Source of the DNA: Microbacterium sp. EST19A
Lineage (GTDB): Bacteria > Actinomycetota > Actinomycetes > Actinomycetales > Microbacteriaceae
DNA length: 64,000 nt
Direction of reading: 5' to 3'
NCBI RefSeq assembly: GCF_019969685.1
Contig: NZ_JAHXYZ010000001.1
Location: 868,001 to 932,000, forward strand
Part shown: one piece after another, positions 8,787-18,139 of the stretch
Position numbering within the stretch: the first letter of the stretch is position 1
Layout of the letters: each line of letters begins with the position of its first letter
The notes under the pieces: model-generated
The model's input: only the letters and a program-made list of their open reading frames with translations
The model's database searches: none
Told to the model about the DNA's origin: nothing
Program-made: the position numbers and the translations under genes

Positions 8787-8865
8787 GAACCCTCACTGCC
8801 TGCCCGGTCGCGCCGGACGTGAAGCAACAGTATCGCGCACATCCGCGTTCTATGGCGTTCTGTGC

Positions 8866-8881
8866 TGAAATCGATTACATT
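8866..8881 (+). promoter_or_regulatory. Operator and -10 box of the GH172 gene
   Basis: TGAAATCGATTACA (8866-8879) is a near copy of the locus palindrome, with one base differing inside the GAAATCGATTTC core. It overlaps a -10-like TACATT (8876-8881) that is followed by exactly seven bases and then the ATG at 8889. That spacing suggests a leaderless transcript under direct LacI control. A -35 box is not obvious. Confidence 0.65.
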
Positions 8882-8888
8882 GGCGCCC

Positions 8889-10022
<1,134 letters not shown>

Positions 10023-10041
10023 TCTCGGCCGCGGGCCCGGA

Positions 10042-10482
10042 TCAGCTCAACCAGGCGGGGACCCTCCCGCGCAGCAGAGCGCCGTCGAGGGAGAACCTGC
10101 CTGCGCCGGTGAAGGCGAGCGCGAGCGCCGCGACTCCGAGAACGGCGACGAACTCGTAGCCGCCGTCGCCGACCCAGAGTCCTGCCGGAAGGTGCACCGC
10201 CACGAGGGCGACGACCATGTCGGCGGCGAGCAGGATGCCCACCGGGCGCGTGAAGAACCCGACGATCAGCAGGATGCCGCCGACGAGCTCGATGAAGGCG
10301 ACGACCGGGGCGGCGATCTCGGGGAGCGGCACTCCCATGCCGGCGAAGCTGCCGATGGTGCCGGGGATCGTGTACTCGAAGATCTTCTGGCCACCGTGCG
10401 CGGCGAAGACGGCGCCGACGACGATGCGAAGGACGAGGAGTCCCAGCGAAGCGGAGGCAGAGGGGCGGGTGGTGTTCGTCAT
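10042..10482 (-). CDS. DoxX family membrane protein
   Basis: This 146-residue protein has the four membrane helices of the DoxX family. Diagnostic parts are LVLRIVVGAVFAAHGGQKIFE near the N-terminus, AFIELVGGILLIVGFFTRP in the middle and ALALAFTGAGRFSLD near the end. DoxX proteins are linked to thiosulfate or redox stress handling, but most are uncharacterised. It converges on GH172, carries no copy of the locus operator, and probably is not part of sugar use. Confidence 0.88.
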   Translation of the reverse strand: MTNTTRPSASASLGLLVLRIVVGAVFAAHGGQKIFEYTIPGTIGSFAGMGVPLPEIAAPVVAFIELVGGILLIVGFFTRPVGILLAADMVVALVAVHLPAGLWVGDGGYEFVAVLGVAALALAFTGAGRFSLDGALLRGRVPAWLS

Positions 10483-10607
10483 GAGGAGTTCTTCCTTCGT
10501 GGCAGGACACGCGCGCGCCAGGCGCGGAGCAGGGGCATTCCCTTCTTCGACGCTACGAAGACGAGCTTTCCGTCTCCTGAGTGTCGGCCGCCCGATATCC
10601 TCCAGAG

Positions 10608-11450
10608 ATGCAGCGTGGATTCCGGCAGGTGGATGTGTTCGGCGACACCCCGGGGACGGGCAACCCCGTCGCCGTGGTGCTCGATGCGGAGGGGCTGAGC
10701 GACGACGAGCTGCGCCGCTTCTCGGTGTGGACGAACCTCTCCGAGTGCACGTTCGTCCTGCCGCCGACCGACCCCGCCGCGGACTACCGCGTCCGCATCT
10801 TCAGCCTGAGCACCGAGCTCCCGTTCGCGGGGCATCCGACGTTGGGCACCGCGAGGGCGTGGTTGGATGCCGGCGGCGTGCCGGCCGATCCTGACACGGT
10901 GATCCAGCAGTGCGCTGCCGGCCTGATCCCCGTGCGGGTCGAGGGCGACCGCCTCGCCTTCGCCTCGCCGCCCCGGACCCGGGCGGGGGCCGTCGACCCC
11001 GAGCTCGTCGCGGAGCTGGTCGAGATCCTCGGGATCGACCGCGACCAGGTCGTGGATGCCGAGTGGCTCGACAACGGCCCCGGCTGGGTCGGGCTGCTGC
11101 TCGACGGCGCCGAGACGGTGCTCGGCCTCCGTCCCGACGCGTCGGCGCATCCGGGCCGCTGGGACATCGGCGTGATCGGCATGCACCACGACGGCGCGGA
11201 GACCGCGTTCGAACTGCGCGCCTTCTTCACCGACGGTGACGGGCCCCTGCGCGAGGACCCCGTGACGGGAAGCCTGAACGCGGCCGCGGCGGAGTGGCTG
11301 CTCGCGACCGGACGCGCCCACGCGCCGTACGTGGCGGCGCAGGGCACCGCGATCGGACGGCGTGGACGGGTCCACATCACGCAGGATGCCGATCACGTCT
11401 GGGTCGGCGGCCGCTCCGACGTGATCATCTCGGGGCTCGTGAAACTCTGA
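10608..11450 (+). CDS. PhzF family isomerase/epimerase
   Basis: This 280-residue protein belongs to the PhzF family, which shares the diaminopimelate epimerase fold with two related halves. The family's N-terminal FRQVDVFGDTPGTGNPVAVV and the active-site block NLSECTFVLPP, LPFAGHPTLGTA are present. The DPVTGSLNAAAAEWL segment matches the second half's phosphate- or anion-binding loop. TATCCT followed by six bases and the ATG suggests a leaderless message. PhzF-like proteins are widespread and mostly of unknown substrate. No phenazine genes are nearby, so that role is not expected. Confidence 0.9.
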   Translation: MQRGFRQVDVFGDTPGTGNPVAVVLDAEGLSDDELRRFSVWTNLSECTFVLPPTDPAADYRVRIFSLSTELPFAGHPTLGTARAWLDAGGVPADPDTVIQQCAAGLIPVRVEGDRLAFASPPRTRAGAVDPELVAELVEILGIDRDQVVDAEWLDNGPGWVGLLLDGAETVLGLRPDASAHPGRWDIGVIGMHHDGAETAFELRAFFTDGDGPLREDPVTGSLNAAAAEWLLATGRAHAPYVAAQGTAIGRRGRVHITQDADHVWVGGRSDVIISGLVKL

Positions 11451-11464
11451 CCGCTGCCGTCAGA
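11446..11464. terminator. Short hairpin between convergent genes
   Basis: TCTGAC (11446-11451) and GTCAGA (11459-11464) form a six-pair stem that spans the stop codons of the PhzF gene and the convergent GH183 gene. It could serve both as a weak terminator; there is no clear U-run. Confidence 0.35.
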
Positions 11465-12560
11465 CCAGGCCTTGCACCCGGAACTGCTCGGAGTGGTAGA
11501 CGCTGTTGTTGCCGGTGTTCCACTGGCTGACGCTGAGATGCAGGTCCGACAGGGTCGATCCGGGGATGATGTAGCCGCCGTACAGCTGTGCGACGTGCGA
11601 AGCGTCCTCCGCGTTCCACTCGCTGCCGTACAACAGCGTGGTCTTCGTCGCCGTGTAGAGGTTGTCGGTCGGCGTGTTGAGCACCATCGCGTCGATCCGG
11701 TACGCCGGGGCGTTGAACCACGTCAGGATCCATTTGCCGCCGAGGGGCCGCAGGCACATCTCGCCGAAGCCACCGGACAGCACCTCGGTCACCGGCTTGC
11801 CCCAGCCCCAGGACCCGTTCGCGAACCCCCACGGCTGATAGGCCGAGAGCGTGGTCATGTTGTTCGACGGCACCCGGTAGAGCACGATGCCCTTGTCTCG
11901 CTGGAACCCCGTGCCGTAGATGTACACGTAGCCGTCGCTGCCGAGTCCCCACGTGATGCACTGGAACTTGCCGCCGGCCATGTCGGCGGGGAACTGCAGC
12001 CCGGTGTGCTGCCAGGTCGCGCCGTTGTCGTCCGACTTCCACAGCTCGGTCCATCGCACGGCACCGAACGCCGGCCCGTTCACGATCGCGTGCAGGTACA
12101 TCCGCGATCCGATCGTGATGACGTCGGACGGGATGACGGTCGTGAAGTACGCGTCATGCGGGTAGTACCAGAGCTGCGGCGCCACGCCCTGCGTGTTCGC
12201 GCCCGCCCCGCCGCATCCGTTGAAAGTCACGCCGGCGTTGAGATTCGTCGTCGACGAGTACAGCGCCACCGGCGAGCGCCAGTTCGCGCCGCCGACGTGG
12301 TCGGCCCAGGTGTCGCCGAACAGGAAGAGCATCCGCCCGTCCGGCGTGCGAGCAGGGATGCCGAGATCGGTCGCGCCCACGCCGTACTGCAGCGGGCTCT
12401 GGGTGCCGGCGAGCACCTTGATCCTCGTGACGGTGAGTCCGGCGGCTGATGCCGATGGCGCCGGTACCGTCGCCGCGACGAACGCGGCGCCGAGCACGGC
12501 GGCTCCTTGCAGCACTCCTCGACGACTGATTCCGCCACCGTGCGTGTTCTGGGTCTCCAT
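11460..12560 (-). CDS. GH183 (DUF4185) protein, Tat-exported (predicted endo-D-arabinanase)
   Basis: This 366-residue protein has a twin-arginine signal (ISRRGVLQGA, residues 11-20) followed by a hydrophobic stretch and an alanine-rich cleavage region near residue 40, so it is exported folded. The mature part matches DUF4185, a five-bladed beta-propeller family now recognised as GH183 endo-D-arabinofuranases. It shares with the second copy at 15968 the pattern TDLG (64-67) followed by FLFGDT (79-84), whose aspartates are candidates for catalysis. A strong GAGGAGAGG site fixes the ATG at 12560. It is the last gene of the importer operon (SBP, two permeases, hydrolase), which places enzyme and transporter under the same operator at 15926. 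Confidence 0.85.
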   Translation of the reverse strand: METQNTHGGGISRRGVLQGAAVLGAAFVAATVPAPSASAAGLTVTRIKVLAGTQSPLQYGVGATDLGIPARTPDGRMLFLFGDTWADHVGGANWRSPVALYSSTTNLNAGVTFNGCGGAGANTQGVAPQLWYYPHDAYFTTVIPSDVITIGSRMYLHAIVNGPAFGAVRWTELWKSDDNGATWQHTGLQFPADMAGGKFQCITWGLGSDGYVYIYGTGFQRDKGIVLYRVPSNNMTTLSAYQPWGFANGSWGWGKPVTEVLSGGFGEMCLRPLGGKWILTWFNAPAYRIDAMVLNTPTDNLYTATKTTLLYGSEWNAEDASHVAQLYGGYIIPGSTLSDLHLSVSQWNTGNNSVYHSEQFRVQGLV

Positions 12561-12571
12561 CGACCTCTCCT

Positions 12572-13468
12572 CTACTTGAGTCCCGCCATCTTGATGTTGC
12601 CGATGATTTGGCGCTGGAAGATCAGGAACAGGATGATCACGGGCGCCGCGGCCAGCACGGATCCGGCCATCAGCAGCCCGAGCTCGGTGCTGCGCTCGGA
12701 TCGGAAGGTCGCCAGGTACTGCTGCAGCACGAAGCGCTCGGGCGACGTGATCGTCAGGATCGGCCAGACGTACGAGTTCCAGTACGCGAGGAACGCCGTG
12801 ATGCCCATGACGACGAAGGGCGGCTTCGACAGAGGCAGGAAGATGCGCACGAAGATGCCGAACCGGCCGCAGCCGTCGAGCATCGCCGCCTCTTCGAGGC
12901 TCTTCGGGATGTTCAGATAGAACTGCCGGATGAAGAACACCATGCCGGCGCTGGCGAGCCCGGGGATCACCAGCACGGCGAGGGTGTCGAGCATGGACAG
13001 GCGCGTCACGACGATGAAGCTCGTGAGCAGGATGGTCATGCCCGGGATGAACATCGTCGTGATCACGATCGCCCAGATCGTGCCCTTGAAGCGGAAGTCG
13101 AGACGCGCGAAGGCGTAGGCGGCCAGCGAGTTGACCGCGAGGCTCCCCACGGTGAACAGCACGGCGCCCATGAAGGTCCACACCAGCGTCTGCAGGAACG
13201 TCGGGTCGGCGAGGATCTGCGCGTAGTTCTGCCACAGCCACACTTCGGGGAAGAACTGGAACGGCGTCTCGACGACCTCGGTCTTCGACTTGAAGCCGGC
13301 GATCACCATCCAGGCGAGGGGGAACAGCGAGGCGATCACGAAGATCGCACCGAGGATCACCTTGCCGAGGACAACGAGCCAGCCGCCCGCGGTGCGCGGT
13401 GCCTTCCGCTGTGCGCGGGGCTCCTTGCCGGCGAGGACGATACGGGTGGTCTCCTGCATGACGGCCAT
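12572..13468 (-). CDS. ABC sugar permease, CUT1 family (MalG type)
   Basis: This 298-residue inner-membrane protein has six predicted helices and the EAA loop LEEAAMLDGCGRFGIFVRIFLPL that docks the ATPase. It starts one base after the stop of the partner permease (13470) and ends 11 bases before the GH183 gene, so the four genes form one operon. Together with the MalF-type partner and the binding protein at 14470 it should import oligosaccharides, here predicted to be D-arabinofuranosyl oligosaccharides. No ATPase gene is present in the operon. Confidence 0.9.
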   Translation of the reverse strand: MAVMQETTRIVLAGKEPRAQRKAPRTAGGWLVVLGKVILGAIFVIASLFPLAWMVIAGFKSKTEVVETPFQFFPEVWLWQNYAQILADPTFLQTLVWTFMGAVLFTVGSLAVNSLAAYAFARLDFRFKGTIWAIVITTMFIPGMTILLTSFIVVTRLSMLDTLAVLVIPGLASAGMVFFIRQFYLNIPKSLEEAAMLDGCGRFGIFVRIFLPLSKPPFVVMGITAFLAYWNSYVWPILTITSPERFVLQQYLATFRSERSTELGLLMAGSVLAAAPVIILFLIFQRQIIGNIKMAGLK

Positions 13469-13469
13469 C

Positions 13470-14402
13470 TCAGTCCACCAGCCTCTCGGAGTTGACGAAC
13501 TTGAACACGAGAGCCGAGATGGTTCCCAGCACCACGAACAGCAGCAGCGCGGCCGCGATCGAGTAGCCGACGTTCACGTCGTTGCGGAAGTGGTTGAAGA
13601 TGAAGAGGTTCGGCAGGGTCGTCGAGTCGAGCGGCCCGCCCTGCGTCATCACGAGGGGCAGCTCGAACTGCTGGATCGCGGCGACGAAACCGGTGATGAG
13701 CAGGTACAGCATCACGTTCTTCATCTGCGGGATCGTGATGTACGCCGTCTTCTGCCCCCAGTTCGCGCCCTCCATCGCGGCGGCCTCGTAGTACTCGGTG
13801 GGGATGTCGACCATGGCCGCGACCATGATCAGCGACGTGAGTCCCATGCCCAGCCAGATGGCGGGGACGGCGACCGCGAGCAGCGCCCACTTGGGATCGC
13901 CGATCCACGCGATCGGGTCGATGCCGAAGATGCCGAGGAAGGCGTTCAGCAGGCCTCCGGAGTAGTTGTAGATCAGCACGAAGATGATCGACGTGATGAC
14001 GGCGGAGATGATCGTCGGGATGTAGATGCTGACCTTGAGCACGCTCGCGGCCCGGCGCGACACCGCGACCACGAGGCTGGCGAACAGGAAGGCCAGGATC
14101 AGCATCGGCGGCACGGTCATCACGACGAAGAGGAAACCGCGTCCGATGGTCGCGATGAACAGCGGATCCTTCAGCACGTTGGCGTAGTTGCGGATGCCGA
14201 CGAACTCCGGATCCTTATAGAAGCTCCAGTCCTGGAAGGACAGGAATCCGGCGTAGATGGCCGGCCAGATCACGAAGATCCCCAGCAGCACCACCAGCGG
14301 CACCAGGAACCAGTAGGCGGTCTTGTTGTCGCGGTACTTGTACCGGTTCTGCCTTTGCCGGGCCTCCCGGCGTTCCTGCACAGCCTGACTGGCCATATCC
14401 AC
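13470..14402 (-). CDS. ABC sugar permease, CUT1 family (MalF type)
   Basis: This 310-residue permease has an N-terminal cytoplasmic stretch, a first helix around residues 31-55 (WFLVPLVVLLGIFVIWPAIYAG), and the EAA loop EYYEAAAMEGANWGQKTAYITIP. The family's typical central extracytoplasmic segment (FQDWSFYKDPEFVGIRNYANVLKDPLF) is present. It follows the binding-protein gene after a 67-base gap containing a stable stem-loop, which probably lets the binding protein be made in excess. Confidence 0.9.
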   Translation of the reverse strand: MDMASQAVQERREARQRQNRYKYRDNKTAYWFLVPLVVLLGIFVIWPAIYAGFLSFQDWSFYKDPEFVGIRNYANVLKDPLFIATIGRGFLFVVMTVPPMLILAFLFASLVVAVSRRAASVLKVSIYIPTIISAVITSIIFVLIYNYSGGLLNAFLGIFGIDPIAWIGDPKWALLAVAVPAIWLGMGLTSLIMVAAMVDIPTEYYEAAAMEGANWGQKTAYITIPQMKNVMLYLLITGFVAAIQQFELPLVMTQGGPLDSTTLPNLFIFNHFRNDVNVGYSIAAALLLFVVLGTISALVFKFVNSERLVD

Positions 14403-14424
14403 CTCGTCGCGATCTCAGGGCGAC

Positions 14425-14461
14425 GCTGTTCGGGGACCGGGAGCCCCGGCCCCCGAACAGC
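14425..14461 (-). promoter_or_regulatory. Intercistronic stem-loop between binding-protein and permease genes
   Basis: GCTGTTCGGGG (14425-14435) pairs perfectly with CCCCGAACAGC (14451-14461) around a 15-base GC-rich loop. It lies between the stop of the binding protein and the start of the permease inside one operon. Such hairpins usually block 3' exonucleases or cause partial termination, raising binding-protein levels over permease levels. Confidence 0.75.
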
Positions 14462-14469
14462 GAGCGATG

Positions 14470-15837
14470 TCAGTTCTTGGGCGCCTTGTCGGGCAGCCCG
14501 TCACGGTCGATGACCGTCTGGATCGCGGCGTTGGCCGTGTTGATCGCGTCGTCCACCGATGCGGAGCCCTTCATCACGGACTCCATCGCGGTGCCGACGG
14601 CGAGGTTGACATCCCACGGGTAGAGGGAGCCCGCGATGGCCTCGGGGGCGATGTCGTCGACGATGATGCTCGACCACGGGGCGTCTGCGGCCTCCTGGCT
14701 CGCGGCGACGGCATCCTGCACCGACTGGCGCACGGGAACCTTGGTGAACTGGGTGTCGACGAAGAACGGCACGAGGTTCTCCGGGTCGCCGGCGATCGAC
14801 CACTCGAGGAACTTTCCGGCGGCCTCCGCGTTCTTGCTCTTGGCGTCGACCACCCAGGTGAAGTTGCCCATCGTGGTGGCGGTGCGGCCATCGGCATCCG
14901 GCGAGTTCGGGAACGCGCCGACTCCGGTCTTGGGCAGCAGGTCGGCGTAGTCGGAGCCGATCTCGGACATCATCCACGAGCCGGAGACCTTGAAGGCGAC
15001 CTTCTGCTGGCCGAAGTCCTCGCCTCCGACGTACGCGGCGAGAGGCTGCTTCGGCATGTAGCCCTTGTCCCACAGCTCCTTGTACTGCTCCATCAGCGCG
15101 CGGTAGCCGTCGTTGTCGATGTCGGGCTTGGCCCAGTCGTCGCTGAGGGCGAGGTGACCGCTGAAGTTCCACTGCTGGCCGACGGTGGACCAGGCCATGG
15201 TCACGGCATCCTGTGCCGGCGAGATGCAGTACTGGCCGTCGGCGAGCGTCGGCTGGATCTTCGCGCAGGCGGCGAGGAGGTCGTCCCAGGTCTCGGGAGC
15301 GGCGGAGGAGTCGACGCCCGCGGCGTCGAGCATGTCGGTGTTCCAGAACAGCACGGTCTGCGGCTCGAGCAGCAGCGGGTACGCGTAGTGCGTGCCGTCG
15401 ACCTCGGAGATCGACGTCGCGTTGTCGAGGATCTCGCCGATGGCCTCTTTCGAGACGATCGAGTCGAGCTCGTGCACCGAACCGGCGTTGACCAGGTCGA
15501 GCAGGTTGGCGGAGCTCGTGTAGACGTCGGGCGCCTTGCCCGCGGCCTGCGCGGCCTTCATCTTCTGGTCCCACGCGTCGGCAGGGACCTCGGTGTCGAC
15601 GACCTTGATCTCGTCCTGCGACTTGTTGAACTCCTTGACGATGTTGGCGTACCACTCGTTCTCCACCGGCGTGAAGCTGCGGTGCCAGAACTGGATGGTC
15701 GTGACGCCGTCTTCGCCGCCGTCTCCTCCGGCCGTGCCGCCGGGGGTGCCTGCGCCGCACGCGGCGAGCAGGGTGCCGACCGTCAGCGCGCCGAGAGCGG
15801 CGATCGCTGTCCGTCGGGTGCGGGTGGTGATTCTCAT
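14470..15837 (-). CDS. ABC importer solute-binding lipoprotein, CUT1 family (predicted arabino-oligosaccharide binding)
   Basis: This 455-residue protein has a lipoprotein signal with lipobox LLAACGAG (Cys about residue 27) and a glycine-rich linker. Its family 1 substrate-binding fold begins TIQFWHRSFTPVENEWYANIVKEFNKS and continues with PDVYTSSANLLDLV. It is the first gene of the importer-GH183 operon, and GAGGAGG lies just upstream of the ATG. The ligand is inferred from the locus: products of the two GH183 enzymes. The promoter at 15917-15945 carries the LacI-type palindrome. Confidence 0.88.
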   Translation of the reverse strand: MRITTRTRRTAIAALGALTVGTLLAACGAGTPGGTAGGDGGEDGVTTIQFWHRSFTPVENEWYANIVKEFNKSQDEIKVVDTEVPADAWDQKMKAAQAAGKAPDVYTSSANLLDLVNAGSVHELDSIVSKEAIGEILDNATSISEVDGTHYAYPLLLEPQTVLFWNTDMLDAAGVDSSAAPETWDDLLAACAKIQPTLADGQYCISPAQDAVTMAWSTVGQQWNFSGHLALSDDWAKPDIDNDGYRALMEQYKELWDKGYMPKQPLAAYVGGEDFGQQKVAFKVSGSWMMSEIGSDYADLLPKTGVGAFPNSPDADGRTATTMGNFTWVVDAKSKNAEAAGKFLEWSIAGDPENLVPFFVDTQFTKVPVRQSVQDAVAASQEAADAPWSSIIVDDIAPEAIAGSLYPWDVNLAVGTAMESVMKGSASVDDAINTANAAIQTVIDRDGLPDKAPKN

Positions 15838-15916
15838 GGTTCCTCCTCAGGGAACAGACTCCACATCGAGTCGCTGCTGTGCAGGCCGATCGATCCTCAG
15901 TGACCGGGTATGCGCC

Positions 15917-15945
15917 AGAGTAGGCGAAATCGATTTCATGCGCAA
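15917..15945 (-). promoter_or_regulatory. Promoter of the importer-GH183 operon with LacI-type operator
   Basis: TTGCGC (15940-15945) and TACTCT (15917-15922) are exactly 17 bp apart, and the perfect palindrome GAAATCGATTTC (15926-15937) occupies the spacer. This is the clearest copy of the layout seen in front of the kinase operon. Confidence 0.82.
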
Positions 15946-15967
15946 GGGAGATCGGCCCTCCGATATT

Positions 15968-17128
15968 TCAGTCGGCGCGTTCCAGGTCGGCCGAGAACCA
16001 GAACACGTTGTACGGATCCCAGAGCGAAAGGGTGAAGTGGATGCGACTCCCGTCCTCTGTGACGTACCGCGGATTCAGGTACGGCGAGTACAGTCCCGGG
16101 TACTCCGATCCGGGCACGAGTTCGAGCGGATCTCCCCACGGCCCCCAGGGCGTGATGCCCTCGCGGATGTAGGCGCTCCCGGCATCCGAATACGTCATGA
16201 TCCAGCGCTCGAGGTAGGTCGACCACATCACCGAGAGCTCCCCGATGGTGCCCTCGACGATCGTCTCCGCATCGGCCATGTCGTCGCTCCAGCGCGGCTC
16301 CTGGCCGTCCAGTCCGGCGAAATACGAGTACGACGACTGGTCCTCCACCGCGGCCTCGGTGGCGCGCACGCGCATCAGCTGCACGCTGCCGAACCGGCCC
16401 GAGGGGATGGACCAGAAGTAGATCCAGTCCTCGCCGCCGTCGGTGACCTGTGCCGTCGCGAACTGGATGAAGTTCGAGTCTCCGGGCCACTCGACGCCGT
16501 CGACGGGATCCCAGGTCTTTCCGCCGTCCCGCGAGACGATGAGCGCCGAGCGGTTCGCATCCCAGGCGCCGGGCTCGCCCCAGAACTTCACGGACATGTA
16601 CGAGACGTAGATCGTCTCGCCGATCGCGAAGCCGTATGTCGGGATCTTCGTGACCTCGCCACCGGCCCCGTTCGCGTCGTGATCGCCCTCGACGAGCGCG
16701 GCGGCGAGACCGATGTCATCCTCCACCCACCCCTCGAAGTCGATGCCGTCGGTCGGGTCGTCGTCGGTGGTCCAGGCGGCGACGTTCGACCTCCAGAAGC
16801 CGCCCTGGCCGCCGATCGACTCGGGATCCCGCTCGCCGAAGGTGTCTCCGAAGAGGAAGAACGTCTTGTCCCCGACATTCACCATCGACCCGAGGTCCGT
16901 GCCGGCCACCGAGACGGATGCCGTGTCGTTCATGGCATCGGGACCGGTGAGCTGCGCGATCTCGGTGAGGTCGGTCACACCCTCCAGCACGAACGGCTTG
17001 TCGGGGTTCGTGTCGACGCTCACCCCTCCCCCTCCCGCACAGCCGGCGAGACCTCCGGCCAGGATGACGGATGCCGCGAGGGCGGCGTGACGGAACGGGG
17101 CTCGACGGGGACCTCTGCGACGGTGCAT
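15968..17128 (-). CDS. GH183 (DUF4185) lipoprotein (predicted surface endo-D-arabinanase)
   Basis: This 386-residue DUF4185 protein has an Arg-rich N-terminus, a hydrophobic stretch and a lipobox LAGC (Cys30), so it should be anchored on the outer face of the membrane. The TDLG (77-80) and FLFGDT (91-96) segments match those of the Tat-exported copy at 11460, although the two proteins are otherwise quite divergent, suggesting different linkage or substrate preferences. The ATG at 17128 lies seven bases after TAGATT, a leaderless arrangement. It diverges from the unknown gene at 17176, and both promoters flank one operator at 17144-17155. Confidence 0.85.
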   Translation of the reverse strand: MHRRRGPRRAPFRHAALAASVILAGGLAGCAGGGGVSVDTNPDKPFVLEGVTDLTEIAQLTGPDAMNDTASVSVAGTDLGSMVNVGDKTFFLFGDTFGERDPESIGGQGGFWRSNVAAWTTDDDPTDGIDFEGWVEDDIGLAAALVEGDHDANGAGGEVTKIPTYGFAIGETIYVSYMSVKFWGEPGAWDANRSALIVSRDGGKTWDPVDGVEWPGDSNFIQFATAQVTDGGEDWIYFWSIPSGRFGSVQLMRVRATEAAVEDQSSYSYFAGLDGQEPRWSDDMADAETIVEGTIGELSVMWSTYLERWIMTYSDAGSAYIREGITPWGPWGDPLELVPGSEYPGLYSPYLNPRYVTEDGSRIHFTLSLWDPYNVFWFSADLERAD

Positions 17129-17135
17129 GATCCCG

Positions 17136-17168
17136 AATCTAGCGAAATCGATTTCAGAGCACTAGTGT
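17136..17168. promoter_or_regulatory. Shared operator between two divergent leaderless promoters
   Basis: The perfect palindrome GAAATCGATTTC (17144-17155) lies between a minus-strand -10 TAGATT (136-141 of 17136-17141) and a plus-strand -10 TAGTGT (17163-17168). Each -10 box is followed by exactly seven bases and an ATG (17128 and 17176). One repressor dimer could silence both genes. No good -35 boxes are visible. Confidence 0.75.
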
Positions 17169-17175
17169 CTTCGGC

Positions 17176-18108
17176 ATGCCTCTCTCCTCCGATCACCGGT
17201 GGCTTCAGCCATCCGGCGCTCCCAACGACGAGCCCCGCTCGGGACACGTCGACGGCATCCAGATCGGCATCCCGCCGATCCCCGGCCCTCGCGGCCTGCT
17301 CCGTGTCTTCACGCCCTATCTCGATCATCCCCGCGAGCGGCTGGTCAACTTCATCGCCGTCGAGCCGATCCCGCGGGGCGAGACCCTGCGCGGATTCTCC
17401 GAGCTCGAGCCGAGCACCCTCGATCCGGGTGAGCGCGGCAAGCGCTTCTGGTCCGCGGACGACGCGGATGCCGCCGAGCGAGGAGCGGGCGATGCCCCGG
17501 CCCGCGGCACGACGGAGGTCGTCGACGGGGTGGAGACCCTGACCGTGTGGATCGGCGTCGAGCGCTTCGACAACGCGGCGGACGTCCGCGTGCGTGTGCG
17601 GTTCTTCGCCGATCGCCCGCACGAGGTGGAGGTTGCCGGGTTCGCGAACGCTACGTCAGCCCCGCTGTCGCACCTGATCCTCACGGCGACGATGGGCAAC
17701 TGGGCGCGGCTGCGCCGGCTGCACCTCGCCGATCGCGTCGTGACCGCCGGCGAGCTCTGGCCGGACTTCTCCGGCACCGCGTTCGCCGAGCATGCGCGCT
17801 TCCCGCTGTCCGAGCTCTCCCGCGACGGGGATGCGGCAGTCGTGAGCGCGACCGGCGACGAGGAGGATCCGTGGTCGGTCGAGTACGCCGCCGACACGGC
17901 GGAGCACTGGCGCTTCCTCGGTCGTCGTGCCGTGCAGACGTGGCGCGTCGACGACCCGCATCCCGAGCTCGAGGCGGTGGTCAACGCCCGCTGGTCGTAC
18001 TGGGCGAGCGCGTCGCCGATCCCCGGCGGCCCCGCCTACGAGAACTTCGAGATCATCGAGCCGTTCCGCCAGGGTGCGGCGTTCCGGTTCTCGGTCGAGG
18101 AGGTCTGA
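17176..18108 (+). CDS. Protein of unknown function in the arabinan regulon
   Basis: I do not recognise a family for this 310-residue protein. It has no signal peptide or membrane segment, so it is predicted cytoplasmic. It is rich in beta-strand-forming segments with many Trp, Arg and acidic residues (GKRFWSADD, TLTVWIGVERFDNAADVRVRVRF, MGNWARLRRLHLADR, GELWPDF, NARWSYWASASPIPGGPAYENFEIIEP), which suggests a beta-sandwich or mutarotase-like carbohydrate fold rather than a Rossmann enzyme. Its only promoter signal is shared, through one operator, with the GH183 lipoprotein gene, so it should be induced with D-arabinan use. A role as mutarotase, accessory hydrolase or deacylase is possible but unproven. 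It converges on hspR. Confidence 0.75.
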   Translation: MPLSSDHRWLQPSGAPNDEPRSGHVDGIQIGIPPIPGPRGLLRVFTPYLDHPRERLVNFIAVEPIPRGETLRGFSELEPSTLDPGERGKRFWSADDADAAERGAGDAPARGTTEVVDGVETLTVWIGVERFDNAADVRVRVRFFADRPHEVEVAGFANATSAPLSHLILTATMGNWARLRRLHLADRVVTAGELWPDFSGTAFAEHARFPLSELSRDGDAAVVSATGDEEDPWSVEYAADTAEHWRFLGRRAVQTWRVDDPHPELEAVVNARWSYWASASPIPGGPAYENFEIIEPFRQGAAFRFSVEEV

Positions 18109-18139
18109 CCAGCGCCCCTGAGACCGGAGCTCAGGTCAG
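18105..18139. terminator. Hairpin between convergent genes
   Basis: CTGACC (18105-18110) pairs with GGTCAG (18134-18139), and CCTGAG (18117-18122) with CTCAGG (18130-18135), giving two alternative stems between the unknown gene and hspR. It probably ends both transcripts; there is no U-run, as is common in actinobacteria. Confidence 0.45.

Noticed and set aside
10608-11450. PhzF protein as part of phenazine biosynthesis
   Set aside because: No other phz genes are present; PhzF-like proteins are widespread and mostly unrelated to phenazines.
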